A program made the translations under genes and the position numbers. Source: Diabrotica undecimpunctata (taxonomy: Eukaryota; Arthropoda; Insecta; Coleoptera; Chrysomelidae). From it: 64,000 bases of DNA. The notes beneath the pieces were generated by a model that searched no databases, was not told the origin of the DNA, and saw only the letters and a list, made by a program, of their open reading frames with translations. Every line of letters starts with the position of its first letter. The stretch's first letter is position 1. Location: contig NC_092805.1 of the NCBI RefSeq assembly GCF_040954645.1, positions 70,355,186 through 70,419,185 on the forward strand, given 5' to 3'. Below are positions 1 to 10,550 of the stretch, one piece after another.

Positions 1-2
1 TA

Positions 3-1128
3 ACGTTTTCCAGAAACAATTATCTTGCTTGTGTGTTTTTAGACCTAAAAGGGGCATATGATTCTGTTAATTTAACGATTTTACACAAAAAACTATATGA
101 TATAGGATTGCCTCAAAATATAGCGACTAATATTGTTCATCTTTATAATAATCGTGTTATATATATTAAAGATCATTTAAACCAACTACACGGTCCTAGA
201 ATTGCTCGTACAGGTCTTTCACAAGGATCAGTTTTAAGTCCGTTATTGTTCAACATATTTTCAGCAAGTATTCATGGCATTTTTGACAACACAATCAATT
301 GCATCCAATACGCTGATGACATATGCATCTATACAGAGCGTAACTCGTATACTGACTGCCTGGAGGCTCTGGAATTCATCATGCAAAACGTTAATAGCTG
401 GGTAAAAAATCATGGACTGACCATTTCCCCTGACTAATCAGCCACAATGATATTCACTAGACATAGGATTCGTACGCCTGACAAAATAAAGTTGTCTGGA
501 TATGATATTATACCTATTGTCAAAGAATACAAATATCTTGGCATTCTTCTTGAACCCAAACTCTTATGGTCAAAACATGTGGAATATATAAAAAGTAGGT
601 GTGAAAAAGGTATTAATATTCTTAAATGTATCACTAATCGAAGATGGGGTGTTGCTAAAGTTACATTGAAGTTTTACAGAGCCTACGTGCGATCTATTGT
701 AGACTATGGTTGCATTCTGTATGGTGCCTCCAGTAACACACACTTATTAACTGTAGACCGCATTCAGTTTAAATGTCATGAAGTCTACTCCTTGCCCTGT
801 ACTACTTGCTGAAAGTAATGAAATACCTCTTCAAAATCGTCGAGAAATTATGGCAATTAAACATATTCTGTAGCTAAGATTAAATAATAATAATCTACTT
901 AGTCAACTGTATGAGTTATCTATTGAAAACCTCTCAAATAAATACTGGCGCATAAAAAATTCTCCTTCATTTGCTGATGCTTTCTTAAAAACTAATGAGT
1001 ATCCTAATATCTATGGCAAAGAAAAAAGATTACCAATATATGAAGCTTATTTTCAGGTAACATTAAATAAACCAAAAGTCATTATACCAAAGTACACAGA
1101 ATCCCCACAAATAAACTTTGTCTTACTT
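3..1128 (+). pseudogene. I-superfamily LINE reverse transcriptase, 5' half of an interrupted element
   Basis: Non-LTR retrotransposon reverse transcriptase, entered part-way at the window edge. The frame from base 3 shows FLDLKGAYDSV (about 36-68), GLSQGSVLSPLLFNIF (about 214-261) and the catalytic YADD (about 310-321), followed by thumb and connection sequence ending in VLLR just before 1,129. It is broken by a TAA at 434-436, a frame change near 775 and a TAG at 871-873, so it is not functional. The protein continues in the same sense at 9,500 with an RNase H domain; the two halves are separated only by the LTR element at 1,133-9,495. The RT plus RNase H arrangement points to the I superfamily (I, R1, Outcast, LOA and similar); the exact clade is not decided. 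Confidence 0.85.
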
Positions 1129-1132
1129 AGAT
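1129..1132. repeat. Target-site duplication AGAT, left copy
   Basis: AGAT directly precedes the 5' LTR, and an identical AGAT at 9,496-9,499 directly follows the 3' LTR. Four-base duplications are usual for Ty3/gypsy integrases. Removing the element and one AGAT restores continuous LINE codons across the site. Confidence 0.85.
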
Positions 1133-2812
1133 TGTAGCGTTTTAAATTTGGTGGAATATTTTCGTTTTTCTGTTTGCAAATGAATTTTAAAACGATCAAT
1201 ATATTATGGCATTTTAAGTTGAGATTCTAAATATCAAGTTTTGGTATTCAGCTGTTTTTGTCTTTTGTCGTTAAAACGCAATAAACTGGAATATTTAAAA
1301 GTTGTTTCGAGTCCCCTAATATAATATTGCAAGTCAGGTATACGGTTTTTCTAAGACGTATTAACTGAGAATATTTTTTTTTGTCTTTGTTTACATTAAT
1401 ATTCCATTATTCTCTGTATGTATGGTGAGGTAAAAAATTTCCAGTTAACCAGTTTAAAAGTAAATAATCAAGTTTTTTTTGTTGGTTCGTTGCTAAGAAC
1501 GAGGTCAAAAAAGGGTAGATTGTTTGTTTTAAGTTTGTAGGCAAAAACTAGCTGTGAGACGTAAAGGGAAATTTATTTTGCGTTGAAATTTGTAAAATGT
1601 AAGGCATTGAGGAGTCGACATTTAAGCCCCAAGCAGAGCAGACGTGCCACAATGGAGTGAAGCAAGAGATGCCTGAGTAGAAAGATTTTTTTTTGTTATG
1701 TCTTAAGACCGCTTAAGGTGATAATACTCTCTGCAATATGGCAGTTTAGAACAGAGTAATCACCATAAGATTTGTGAACCGGCACTGAAGAAATTTGGAT
1801 AATTATTATATAGGATGTCCCCGTTGTCAGCTTGCTTCCTCCACAGAACCTAATTTTACATCTATTGATTGTTCGTCCCTGAGTATGGTCAGTATGGAAG
1901 TGGTTGTTTTGGTCCTATTGGAGAGTATGTCCAGATAGGTGTTCGATAGATGTTAACAATTTTTTTTGAAAATTAAGTGCGAAACAGTGAATCAAGGTAA
2001 CATTTAACGTATTAATTTTAAAGTAAAGACAGACATTATTTTTGATAATTATTAATAATTGCTTTCGTTAAAATTTAAAAAAATTTTGTAATAAATAATA
2101 AATTGTAAATTTTATGGTTTAACTTAGTTGTCATTTTAATTGTTTTTTTTTTTAATTTAATGCTAACATATGACAGCTAGCTTCATTTGTTTCGATATTT
2201 ATTTGTTTTGTTTGTTTTAAAAAAAGGTTAATCTCTGTGCGGTAATATTTGTAAGTTTTTGTAGCATCTCCAACCCCTTTGTAAACGGAGTTTGTAAACG
2301 GACACATGTAAGTTTTTTTATTCTGTATTTGGCAACTATTTATATAGTATATTTTTTATGCCATTTATGTGTCGATAACTGTTTGTATGAGACAAAAATA
2401 AACGTTTTGATTTGTTTCTCTGATCCATTTTTGTTTTTATTTTAGAAAATCTCCTAACCTTTTTGTATGTTTACTTTTTAGGAAGGAAGAAACTTTCTTT
2501 CCTCCAGCAGGAAGTTTTCTTGAAGCGGTGTCCCTTTTAAATAGCTAGAGGTATTTCTTCTTGTCTTTTTTTGCCCATTTGTCCAGGAGATTTATGTAAG
2601 TAACCTTTTTATTTCATTCATTGTGTAGATACCCCAATCCGACCCATTTATTTCAACTTATCCACGACTCCAGCTCTCCAACAACCAACTGAGTGTCGTT
2701 CGCACTAGTAGCGTTTATTTTGCTTGCCTTATCTTCGCCCCCATAGTTTCTGCCCCCAATTTTTCTACCCCCATGTTCTTACCCCATGGTAAGCAAAAAT
2801 AAATTCGTTACA
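1133..2812 (+). repeat. 5' LTR
   Basis: 1,680 bp beginning TGTAGCGTTTTAAATTTGG and ending in TTCGTTACA. It matches 7,889-9,495 nearly base for base. It is longer because it keeps about 18 bp near 2,105 and about 47 bp near 2,215 that the 3' LTR lacks. An AATAAA-containing stretch near 2,397 may be the polyadenylation signal. Confidence 0.9.
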
Positions 2813-2815
2813 AAA

Positions 2816-2894
2816 TAGCGCCCAACGTGGCTGGCATATATTAGATTTGCTCCATTTGTAATTCGTTACAAAAATGGCGCCCCCCAACGTGTGA
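2816..2894 (+). other. Primer-binding site, tRNA-Lys type, duplicated
   Basis: Just inside the 5' LTR, TAGCGCCCAACGTGG (2,816-2,830) resembles the complement of the insect tRNA-Lys 3' end, with one mismatch at its second base. About 58 bp later the LTR end (ATTCGTTACA, 2,861-2,870) and a second primer-like site (TGGCGCCCCCCAACGTG, 2,875-2,891) recur. The second keeps the perfect TGGCGCC start but carries extra C residues. One of the two would prime minus-strand synthesis. Confidence 0.65.
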
Positions 2895-4027
2895 CATTTT
2901 TTTAGATTTGAGTCCCTTTTCCCGAAGCCATATATATTTTTTAATTTTGCCCTAGTTTTCTGCCACTTATATGAAACCCCCTCCTTTTGAATAGTGCCCC
3001 AAGTGTCTCACAAACAGTTTGTTTATGTATTTATATTAATACATGTATTTTGTAGTAACATATGTATTATTGTATACCAACATATGTATTGTTTTATTTT
3101 GTGTATTTGGAAAATGAAAGCAAATATTTGAGTTGACTATTTAAATATTATTTTGGATGATGTTTTAATATTGAAAAGAATTTTAGAAGAAATCGAAGTT
3201 AATAACAGTAACAAATATCAGTTATTGGTGGCATTTATTCTTAATTGATTAGACAGATTTTACAGAAAAATCGGTTTTTGTAATTTTGTTTGTTCGGTCA
3301 TTTTGAGTAAATGTCTGTATTGTTGTGAGTGAGTTTTTTTGTTTGAGCTGTGTAGTTGTGTAGTAATGTTATGCAATTTGTCTTCTAATTAACCATCTTT
3401 GACGGTGTATTAAATGCCACAGGTTAATTAAAGTTGGTGTACGAGGAGTAGTCATTGTGAGTCGTAGAGAAGATTCGACCAAGTTTAGTCTCAGTGGTAG
3501 ACTGTTTGTTTGTTGTGTATCTTTTCTTGTGTCTGAGTGACCACAGGTGTGATATTTGTGATCAGAAGATGCTGTTTTAGTTTTGACTAGGAGCAGTCTC
3601 ATTTAGTTTTCAGAACAAGGGTTGGTTTATTTTGGTGTTATTTAATGTAGCTCACTCAAATGTCAAGTTTTCAATATTATTAGTATTTTGCCTTTCCTGT
3701 ATGTACGGTTTATGTTGTTTGTTAGTGTCCATGTTGTCCCATGTTGTTTGAAATCATTTTTTTTTTTAGTCCTTGTTAGTGGAAGTGTGAACTTTTAGGA
3801 GACAGGTTAGAGACCTCATTTTTATTTACCAACTGATTACTAAGTCAAGAGCAGAAGTTGCAGCAAACTGATTGAGTTTTGGATTTCAGTACGCGAGAGT
3901 GCAAGTGAGACTTACTATCAGGTGATAAATGGAAACGGTTGTTTCTTAAAATTATCTTATTTTCTACTAGTTGTAGAGGTTGATTTTTAGTTATTTTGTG
4001 TGTTTGCTTTCATCCAATTTTTGAAAA
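2895..4027 (+). other. Untranslated leader of the LTR element
   Basis: About 1.1 kb between the primer site and the gag start. No protein-like frame is seen on either strand. It is AT-rich with short T runs and would hold packaging and translation signals; none can be pinpointed. Confidence 0.6.
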
Positions 4028-6721
4028 ATGAAGTCTACTCAGGTTAATCATTTGAAATCAGGAGAGTTATCTTATGAGCTTTTCATAAGAGGTAAAAATG
4101 TCCAAAATAAGACAGTTGATGATAAGAGAAAGATGTTGAGAGCTTTGTTGGCCATGCAGGCCACTTCGTCTTTAAGTTTAGTCGATTTGGTTAGTAATGT
4201 AGTAGATCCTGAGAAAGAGTTGTGTGAGATTAAGTTAATTATGGAAAATTTATGTATTAGTGCTCAATCAATAAATGTAGAATCAAATAAAGCTGATTTT
4301 GCTAGATTTAAGACAAGGTCTACACATTTAGATACCAGATTAGAGAGTTTCCCTATGGATGATGTTGAGAAAGATGTAAAAAAGTTTGTCAATGAGTGTA
4401 AAGATGATTTGTTGATATTGAAGGGTAATGTGTTAGAAAAACAGGAAATGTTTGATGAATTAGCGAAACAATCCACTAATAGCCCAGTTTCAGTCCCTGT
4501 AGTTCCCAGTTGTACAGTCCCAGCCCCAATAATACAGGTTTCAACTTCTGTCATTATTTCTGATTTGCATATTAAGTTTAATGGTGAAAGTAAAGCCCTC
4601 CCCACATTTTTAGAGAAAATTAGAGATTCTGCTAGGTCTCGGAATATTTCCGAAAACATCCTGTTTCGTTCAGCCATTGAGTTATTTGAAGGTAATGCTG
4701 CTATTTGGTATAGGAGTGTTGGAGATAAAATTAATAGTTGGGATGAGTTGGTAGCCCTACTTAAATCTGCTTTTTTGCACCCAGATTATAATGATAATCT
4801 TTTCGATGAAATTAAAAGTAGAAAGCAAAAAAGAAATGAATCCATAACCATTTATTCAGCAGTGATGGAAAACCCTTTTAAACGTTTGGAAACATATCCT
4901 AGTGAAGCCCAAAAAGTGAAAATAATGAGGAAAAATATTTTAGTGGACTACATTCCACTGATAGCCCTTCAAGATTTTGCTACAGTAGAAATGTTAGTAG
5001 CAACTATAAAACGTTTAGAGCAGAATATCTTGCCCTTGTTGCAGAGTACTAAAAGTCTTGCAGGCATTTCAATTGATGATTCAGAAAGGCCCAAAGAACA
5101 AGTTCATGTGGTGAATAATCAAAACAAGCAAGATAAAAGTGGAGTAGGTAACAGACAGGACAGAGAAAATAATTCTCCTAGGAGACCCAACCCCAAATAT
5201 AAGTATGAGAATAATAGACCCAGTCCAACAGAAAATACTGAAGTAAGAAATCAGTCCTTTTCATCCCAACCCCCAATGATGCAATCTTTTTCATCCCCAC
5301 CTCCATTAATGCAGTCAGCCCCTTATCAAGCCCCCAGAAATCCGAAAAAGATTATTTGTTTTAATTGTAATAGGCCAGGTCATATTTCCCGTGATTGTAG
5401 AAGCAAGCCAGTATCTTGTTCTCGTTGTAGTTATAAAGGTGTGACCATATCTTCTTGTCCCAAGTGTTGTATTTCAAATAGATCTAAGTCCAATAGACCT
5501 TACGGGCCATCGTTGAACCCAATTTTTGAAAAGAAAGGTTTTGATAGTCGTCCTCATGTTAGTATTTCCATTTTCTCTAGAAACTTTGTAGTTCTTTTAG
5601 ACAGTGGTTGCTGTGCATCCGTTGTAGGTGCCGCTGGACTTGAATTTCTAAATTCCCAAGAAATTAAATATAATCCCACATCTACTAAGCATGTCCGCTT
5701 AGCAGATGGTTCCAATAAATCAGTTGTTGGTACCATCAATCTTCCAGTGGAGGCTGATGGTGTGTGTCATATAGTAAAATTTTTTGTTGTACCTTCTGTC
5801 CCTTACAGTTTCATTTTGAGAAATGATTTTATGCGTCAATTCTCATTGGTATTAAATTTTGAGGATAGGACATGGCATTCTTCCAGAAGGAAAAATAAAA
5901 TAGAAACTACCCAAGAGATCAATTATTTAGAGGTTGATGTAGATAGAATAGACCCTTGGTTTGATAATTTGAGATCAAAGATTCTCCGATCCCCCCTTGA
6001 TTTTCCACAGTGGAAAGTGGAGAATGATTTTGTTTATAAGTTTGCCCCTACCAACAATTCTTTTAAGACTAATGATATAGAGTGGAAAATTCTTGTGCCC
6101 AAACCACAAAGGTTTGAAGTTATGAAGTATTGTCATGAGCCACCTACGTGTGCTCACTTCGGATTTTCCAAAACTTTGTCCCGTATTCAAGAAAGATATT
6201 ATTGGCCCCAGATGCGTGTTGATGTGCTTAAGTTTGTCAGGTCATGTAAAGTTTGTGGTGCTCAGAAGACACCAAATTATGCTCCATTAGGTAAAATGGG
6301 TAAGCAGAGAGAGGCCAAGTTTCCTTGGCAAATAGTTGCTATAGATCTGATAGGTCCCTTTGTTCGTTCAAAGAAAGGTTATACGTGGTTATTAGTAGTT
6401 ACTGATTGGTTTAGTAAACATACGTTAGTCCAACCTTTAAGAAAGGCCAAGGCTAAAAATATTGTTGAGTTTTTGGAAAATAATGTTTTCCTAATGTTTG
6501 GTGTTCCTCAATATGTGATTTGTGATAATGCCTCAAATCTGAACAATCCTCTCTTAATTGAGCTCTGTAATAGGTATAACGTTCAGAAAGTATGGTTTAG
6601 CCCAGTGTATGCACCTCAGTGTAATTTTGTGGAGAGGAACAATAGAACCATTGGTACAGCAATACGTACGTATGTTAAAGACCACGTAGATTGGGATAAG
6701 AATTTAGCAAAGATCAGATAA
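4028..6721 (+). CDS. Gag-protease-integrase polyprotein (no RT/RNase H)
   Basis: An 897-codon frame starting at an ATG after the leader. Residues 1-430 look like Gag: capsid-type helices, then a proline- and glutamine-rich linker. A CCHC knuckle CFNCNRPGHISRDC lies near residue 443, followed by a second cysteine cluster (CSRC...CPKC). The aspartic protease motif VVLLDSGCCAS is near residue 521. The frame then goes, from about residue 615, directly into integrase: an HHCC zinc module (HEPPTCAHFGF...CKVC), then catalytic D (AIDLIGPF), D (VICDNAS) and E (FVERNNR). Normal Ty3/gypsy pol has RT and RNase H, roughly 550-600 residues, between protease and integrase; these are absent while the frame stays open. 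The frame stops at TAA 6,719-6,721 inside the integrase core's C-terminal part, and integrase sequence continues in the same frame. Whether any product is made is unknown. Confidence 0.85.
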   Translation: MKSTQVNHLKSGELSYELFIRGKNVQNKTVDDKRKMLRALLAMQATSSLSLVDLVSNVVDPEKELCEIKLIMENLCISAQSINVESNKADFARFKTRSTHLDTRLESFPMDDVEKDVKKFVNECKDDLLILKGNVLEKQEMFDELAKQSTNSPVSVPVVPSCTVPAPIIQVSTSVIISDLHIKFNGESKALPTFLEKIRDSARSRNISENILFRSAIELFEGNAAIWYRSVGDKINSWDELVALLKSAFLHPDYNDNLFDEIKSRKQKRNESITIYSAVMENPFKRLETYPSEAQKVKIMRKNILVDYIPLIALQDFATVEMLVATIKRLEQNILPLLQSTKSLAGISIDDSERPKEQVHVVNNQNKQDKSGVGNRQDRENNSPRRPNPKYKYENNRPSPTENTEVRNQSFSSQPPMMQSFSSPPPLMQSAPYQAPRNPKKIICFNCNRPGHISRDCRSKPVSCSRCSYKGVTISSCPKCCISNRSKSNRPYGPSLNPIFEKKGFDSRPHVSISIFSRNFVVLLDSGCCASVVGAAGLEFLNSQEIKYNPTSTKHVRLADGSNKSVVGTINLPVEADGVCHIVKFFVVPSVPYSFILRNDFMRQFSLVLNFEDRTWHSSRRKNKIETTQEINYLEVDVDRIDPWFDNLRSKILRSPLDFPQWKVENDFVYKFAPTNNSFKTNDIEWKILVPKPQRFEVMKYCHEPPTCAHFGFSKTLSRIQERYYWPQMRVDVLKFVRSCKVCGAQKTPNYAPLGKMGKQREAKFPWQIVAIDLIGPFVRSKKGYTWLLVVTDWFSKHTLVQPLRKAKAKNIVEFLENNVFLMFGVPQYVICDNASNLNNPLLIELCNRYNVQKVWFSPVYAPQCNFVERNNRTIGTAIRTYVKDHVDWDKNLAKIR

Positions 6722-7219
6722 TTTATTAACACAGCAAAGCATGGAGTGACTGGATATACTCCAGCTTTCCTGAATTATGGCCGTCATGTTCCTTTAAGTG
6801 AAAACTATTATGGTGTTGATCACAAGGATCAACAGAATCAAGATATTGAGATAATTCCAGGTGACCGTAACATGTATGCTTCAGAAGTCAAAGGTCTAGA
6901 TAAAGTTTTTAAAAAAGTTAAGGCTAATCTTCGAAAAGGATATGAACGTAACGCTAGAAGTTACAACTTACGTAGAAGAGAAGTCCAATTTCAAGTGGGT
7001 GATAAAGTTTGGAAAAGAAATAAGGTTTTGTCTTGTGCTGTCAACAAGTTTATGTACAAACTAGCACCGAAGTATATTGAAGCAACTATCAAGGAAAAAT
7101 TGTCACCAGTGGTTTATCGTTTGTCAGATTTAAATGGTTCAGATCTTGGTAAGTGACACATTAAAGATTTAAAGCTTTTTGTGTCAGATGAGGACAATAT
7201 GTCATCTTTAAGTAATTAG
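6722..7219 (+). pseudogene. Integrase C-terminal part after an in-frame stop
   Basis: Same frame as the preceding polyprotein. It carries TGYTPAFLNYGR, a basic helix, and a C-terminal module with FQVGDKVWKRN and LAPKYIEATI, as in the GPY/F-type C-terminus of Ty3/gypsy integrases. A second in-frame stop (TGA, 7,154-7,156) precedes HIKDLK, and the original end is probably TAG at 7,217-7,219. The two nonsense codons suggest decay after insertion, or inheritance by a family mobilised in trans. Confidence 0.8.
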
Positions 7220-7888
7220 TTCATCCTATCCCATGTCTGTATTTTCGAGTTTGTATGTTGATTTGATTTCATCCCTTTGGAATATTACTTCACTTTTGAT
7301 AATTTTAGTACAGGTAACCTATTTTGATTGGAGACACATGTGAGAATCACATTTTGTCATATGTAGGTATATAGATTTAGGGTCTATATCCTAATTTTTT
7401 TTGTGGAACCGTTGCCGAATTCCTTGTCTCGCTAGGCGTATAGTGGAGATAGTGGACGCCTACCTGTTAAGTGTAAAGCAATTTTTTTTTGGATTTGTGG
7501 ATAGCACTTGGTTTAGGCAACGAGGTGTCATGGCTATGCCTGCCCGACAAATCACTTGTGTTACTGCTGTGAATGTCAGCGAGGTTCACTGCAGGGCATA
7601 AGGTTAGCTTCCCTCAAGGCATAAAAACTCATGTCACATACAGTTCAAGTAGAGTCATAAATGTCAGTCTACTCTACTTTAAAGAGTCTGGCGATCGATG
7701 GCACGCTAGCCCATTCTTTATAACTAACTTTGTTTTTGTTGTTTAATCCCATGCTAGCCATCATCTAAAAGATTATATTAAGAAGTTTCGACTCAGTTAA
7801 GATGTTATCTTCTGATTTGGTTTTTGTTGTTTTGCCTTTATCAAAAACTGGATAAGAATTATCCGAGTTTTCTTTTAAGAAGGGGCAT
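7220..7888 (+). other. 3' untranslated region and polypurine tract
   Basis: No convincing coding sequence. The last bases before the 3' LTR, AAGAAGGGGCA (about 7,877-7,887), form the purine-rich tract expected to prime plus-strand synthesis. Confidence 0.7.
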
Positions 7889-9495
7889 TGTAGCGTTTTA
7901 AATTTGGTGGAATATTTTCGTTTTTCTGTTTGCAAATGAATTTTAAAACGATCAATATATTATGGCATTTTAAGTTGAGATTCTAAATATCAAGTTTTGG
8001 TATTCAGCTGTTTTTGTCTTTCGTCGTTAAAACGCAATAAACTGGAATATTTAAAAGTTGTTTCGAGTCCCCTAATATAATATTGCAATCAGGTACACGG
8101 TTTTTCTAAGACGTATTAACTAAGAATATTTTTTTGTCTTTGTTTACATTAATATTCCCCTATTCTCTGTATGTATTGTAAGGTAAAAAATTTCCAGTTA
8201 ACCAGTTTAAAAGTAAATAATCAAGTTTTTTTTGTTGGTTCGTTGCTAAGAACGAGGTCAAAAAAGGGTAGATTGTTTGTTTTAAGTTTGTAGGCAAAAA
8301 CTAGCTGTGAGTCGTAAAGGGAAATTTATTTTGCGTTGAAATTTGTAAAATGTAAGGCATTGAGGAGTCGACATTTAAGCCCCAAGCAGAGCAGACGTGC
8401 TACAATGGAGTGAAGCAAGAGATGCCAGAGTAGAAAGATTTTTTTTTTGTTATGTCTTAAGACCGGTTAAGGTGATAATACTCTCTGCAATATGGCAGTT
8501 TATAACAGAGTAATCACCATAAGATTTGTGAACCGGCACTGAAGAAATTTGGAAAATTATTATATAGGATGTCCCCGTTGTCAGCTTGCTTCCTCCACAG
8601 AACCTAATTTTACATCTATTGATTGTTCGTCCCTGAGTATGGTCAGTATGGAAGTGGTTGTTTTGGTCCTGTTGGAGAATATGTCCAGATAGGTGTTCCA
8701 TAGATGTTAACAATTTTTTTTGAAAATTAAGTGCGAAAGAGTGAATCAAGGTAACATTTAACGTATTAATTTTAAAGTAAAGACAGACATTATTTTTGAT
8801 AATTATTAATAATTGCTTTCGTTAAAATTTAAAAAGATTTTGTAATAAATAATAAATGACTTAGTTGTCATTTTAATTATTTTTTTTTAATTTAATGCTA
8901 ACATATGACAGCTAGCTTCATTTGTTTCGATATTTATTTGTTTTGTAGTATCTCCAACCCCTTTGTAAACGGAGTTTGTAAACGGACACATGTAAGTTTT
9001 TTTATTCTGTATTTGGCAACTATTTATATAGTATATTTTTTATGCCATTTATGTGTCGATAACTATTTGTATGAGACAAAAATAAACGTTTTGATTTGTT
9101 TCTCTGATCCATTTTTGTTTTTATTTTAGAAAATCTCCTAACCTTTTTGTATGTTTACTTTTTAGGAAGGAAGAAACTTTCTTTCCTCCAGCAGGAAGTT
9201 TTCTTGAAGCGGTGTCCCTTTTAAATAGCTAGAGGTATTTCTTCTTGTCTTTTTTTGCCCATTTGTCTAGGAGATTTATGTAAGTAACCTTTTTATTTTA
9301 TTCATTGTGTAGATACCCCAATCCGACCCATTTATTTCAACTTATTCACGACCCCAGCTCTCCAACAACCAACTGAGTGTCATTCGCACTAGTAGCGTTT
9401 ATTTTGCTTGCCTTATCTTCGCCCCCATAGTTTCTGCCCCCAATTTTTCTACCCCCATGTTCTTACCCTATGGTAAGCAAAATAAATTCGTTACA
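7889..9495 (+). repeat. 3' LTR
   Basis: 1,607 bp, the same TG...CA ends as the 5' LTR. Relative to it, this copy lacks about 18 bp (near 8,857) and about 47 bp (near 8,945) and has scattered single-base differences. Confidence 0.9.
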
Positions 9496-9499
9496 AGAT
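9496..9499. repeat. Target-site duplication AGAT, right copy
   Basis: Identical to 1,129-1,132. Here it forms part of the codons that resume the LINE reading frame. Confidence 0.85.
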
Positions 9500-10383
9500 C
9501 CATATTGAGTGACTATAATGATCACGTAATAATGTATACCGATGGTTCCAAAAAAGAGGATGGTGCCACAGGTTGCGCAGTTTACATTCTACATAAAATC
9601 GAATCTTTGAAAATTAAACTCCCATTACATTGTTCAATATATACTGCTGAAGCGGTAGATATCGAAAAAGCATTAGATTGGCTAGATTCACACAATTTAA
9701 ATAAAGCAGTAATATTATCAGATTCATTATCGGTCATTAAAGGATTAAACTCAGATATGACTCAACATAAAAGAAATAATATTCTTTGTGCTATTAAAAA
9801 TAAAACATATAGTAAAGATATTACAGTTATTTGGGTTAAAAGTCACATTGGTATCGAGGGAAATAAACTGGTTGACCAGCTTGCTAAAGATGCGACCCAT
9901 GTTGGACTCTATATTCCCATATTTACATTGGAGGACTTACAACAACATTATTATAACAAAATTTTTATAAATTGGAAAGAAAAATGGAAAAACATAGCAA
10001 CGAATTCAAATAATCAATATTATATTATCCACCCTACCTTACCACAAGATGTTGACTATATTTTCAAATACGCAATGCCAAAGAAGTTAACATCCACAAT
10101 TACACGACTGAAAACTAATCACCGTGCATTCCCAGCTAACTTGGCTAAGTTAAATATTATCCCTTCTGGGGTATGCTCATGCGATAATATATCACAATGT
10201 GACATCAACCATATTCTTTTTAAGTGCGATAAACATAGATATGAAACAGATCAGCTGTATTCAAAACTATCAGAACTTAAAATTCAGACTCCCATAAACA
10301 TCAATCATTTACTCTTCTTAGATAGTAGAGAAGTATACGAACTAATATGTAACTTTTTATTTAAAGTTGGTTACATTATTTAA
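9500..10383 (+). pseudogene. I-superfamily LINE RNase H and C-terminal domain, 3' half
   Basis: Continues the LINE begun at base 3. The RNase H domain shows the catalytic pattern: D in MYTDGSKKEDG, E in YTAEAVDIEKAL, D in LSDSLSVIKGL, and WVKSHIGIEGNKLVDQLAKDA with the late H and D. A C-terminal region follows with a cysteine/histidine cluster (CSCDNISQCDINHILFKC), typical of the end of such LINE ORF2 proteins, and a TAA at 10,381-10,383. This half has no stop. An ORF call would start at 9,457 inside the LTR, but that start belongs to the inserted element and not to the LINE. RNase H removes RNA from the cDNA hybrid during target-primed reverse transcription. Confidence 0.88.
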
Positions 10384-10442
10384 AAACTAATATCTTACAT
10401 TACAATTCTGTGGCTAAAGGACTAGTTTCCAAGCCAACTCAC

Positions 10443-10444
<2 letters not shown>

Positions 10445-10479
<35 letters not shown>

Positions 10480-10511
10480 GCACACGCACACACACGCACG
10501 CACACGCACAC

Positions 10512-10549
<38 letters not shown>

Positions 10550-10550
10550 A
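10445..10550. repeat. CA microsatellite
   Basis: A run of CA with scattered CG interruptions, starting about 60 bp after the LINE stop codon. Confidence 0.95.

Larger units (their letters stand above)
1133..9495 (+). mobile_element. LTR retrotransposon (Ty3/gypsy, Osvaldo/Ulysses-like) lacking RT and RNase H
   Basis: An element of about 8.4 kb bounded by two long direct repeats that begin TG and end CA, with AGAT duplications outside. Inside are tRNA-Lys-type primer sites, a 1.2-kb leader, one long gag-protease-integrase frame, and a purine-rich tract before the 3' LTR. No YxDD box, RT palm or RNase H motif is visible anywhere in it. The long LTRs, tRNA-Lys-type primer site, 4-bp duplication and integrase style resemble the insect Osvaldo/Ulysses group as I know it. 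This copy is non-autonomous: it would need reverse transcriptase from a relative. The LTRs agree closely apart from two deletions, which suggests a fairly recent insertion. Confidence 0.88.

Noticed and set aside
7401..7601. Short ORF between integrase and the 3' LTR, possible accessory or env gene
   Set aside because: Begins at a non-ATG codon, has no signal peptide or membrane segment, and lies where an untranslated region is expected.
8905..9129. 74-codon hydrophobic ORF in the 3' LTR
   Set aside because: Disrupted in the 5' LTR by an indel; T-rich sequence gives chance F/L/Y frames.
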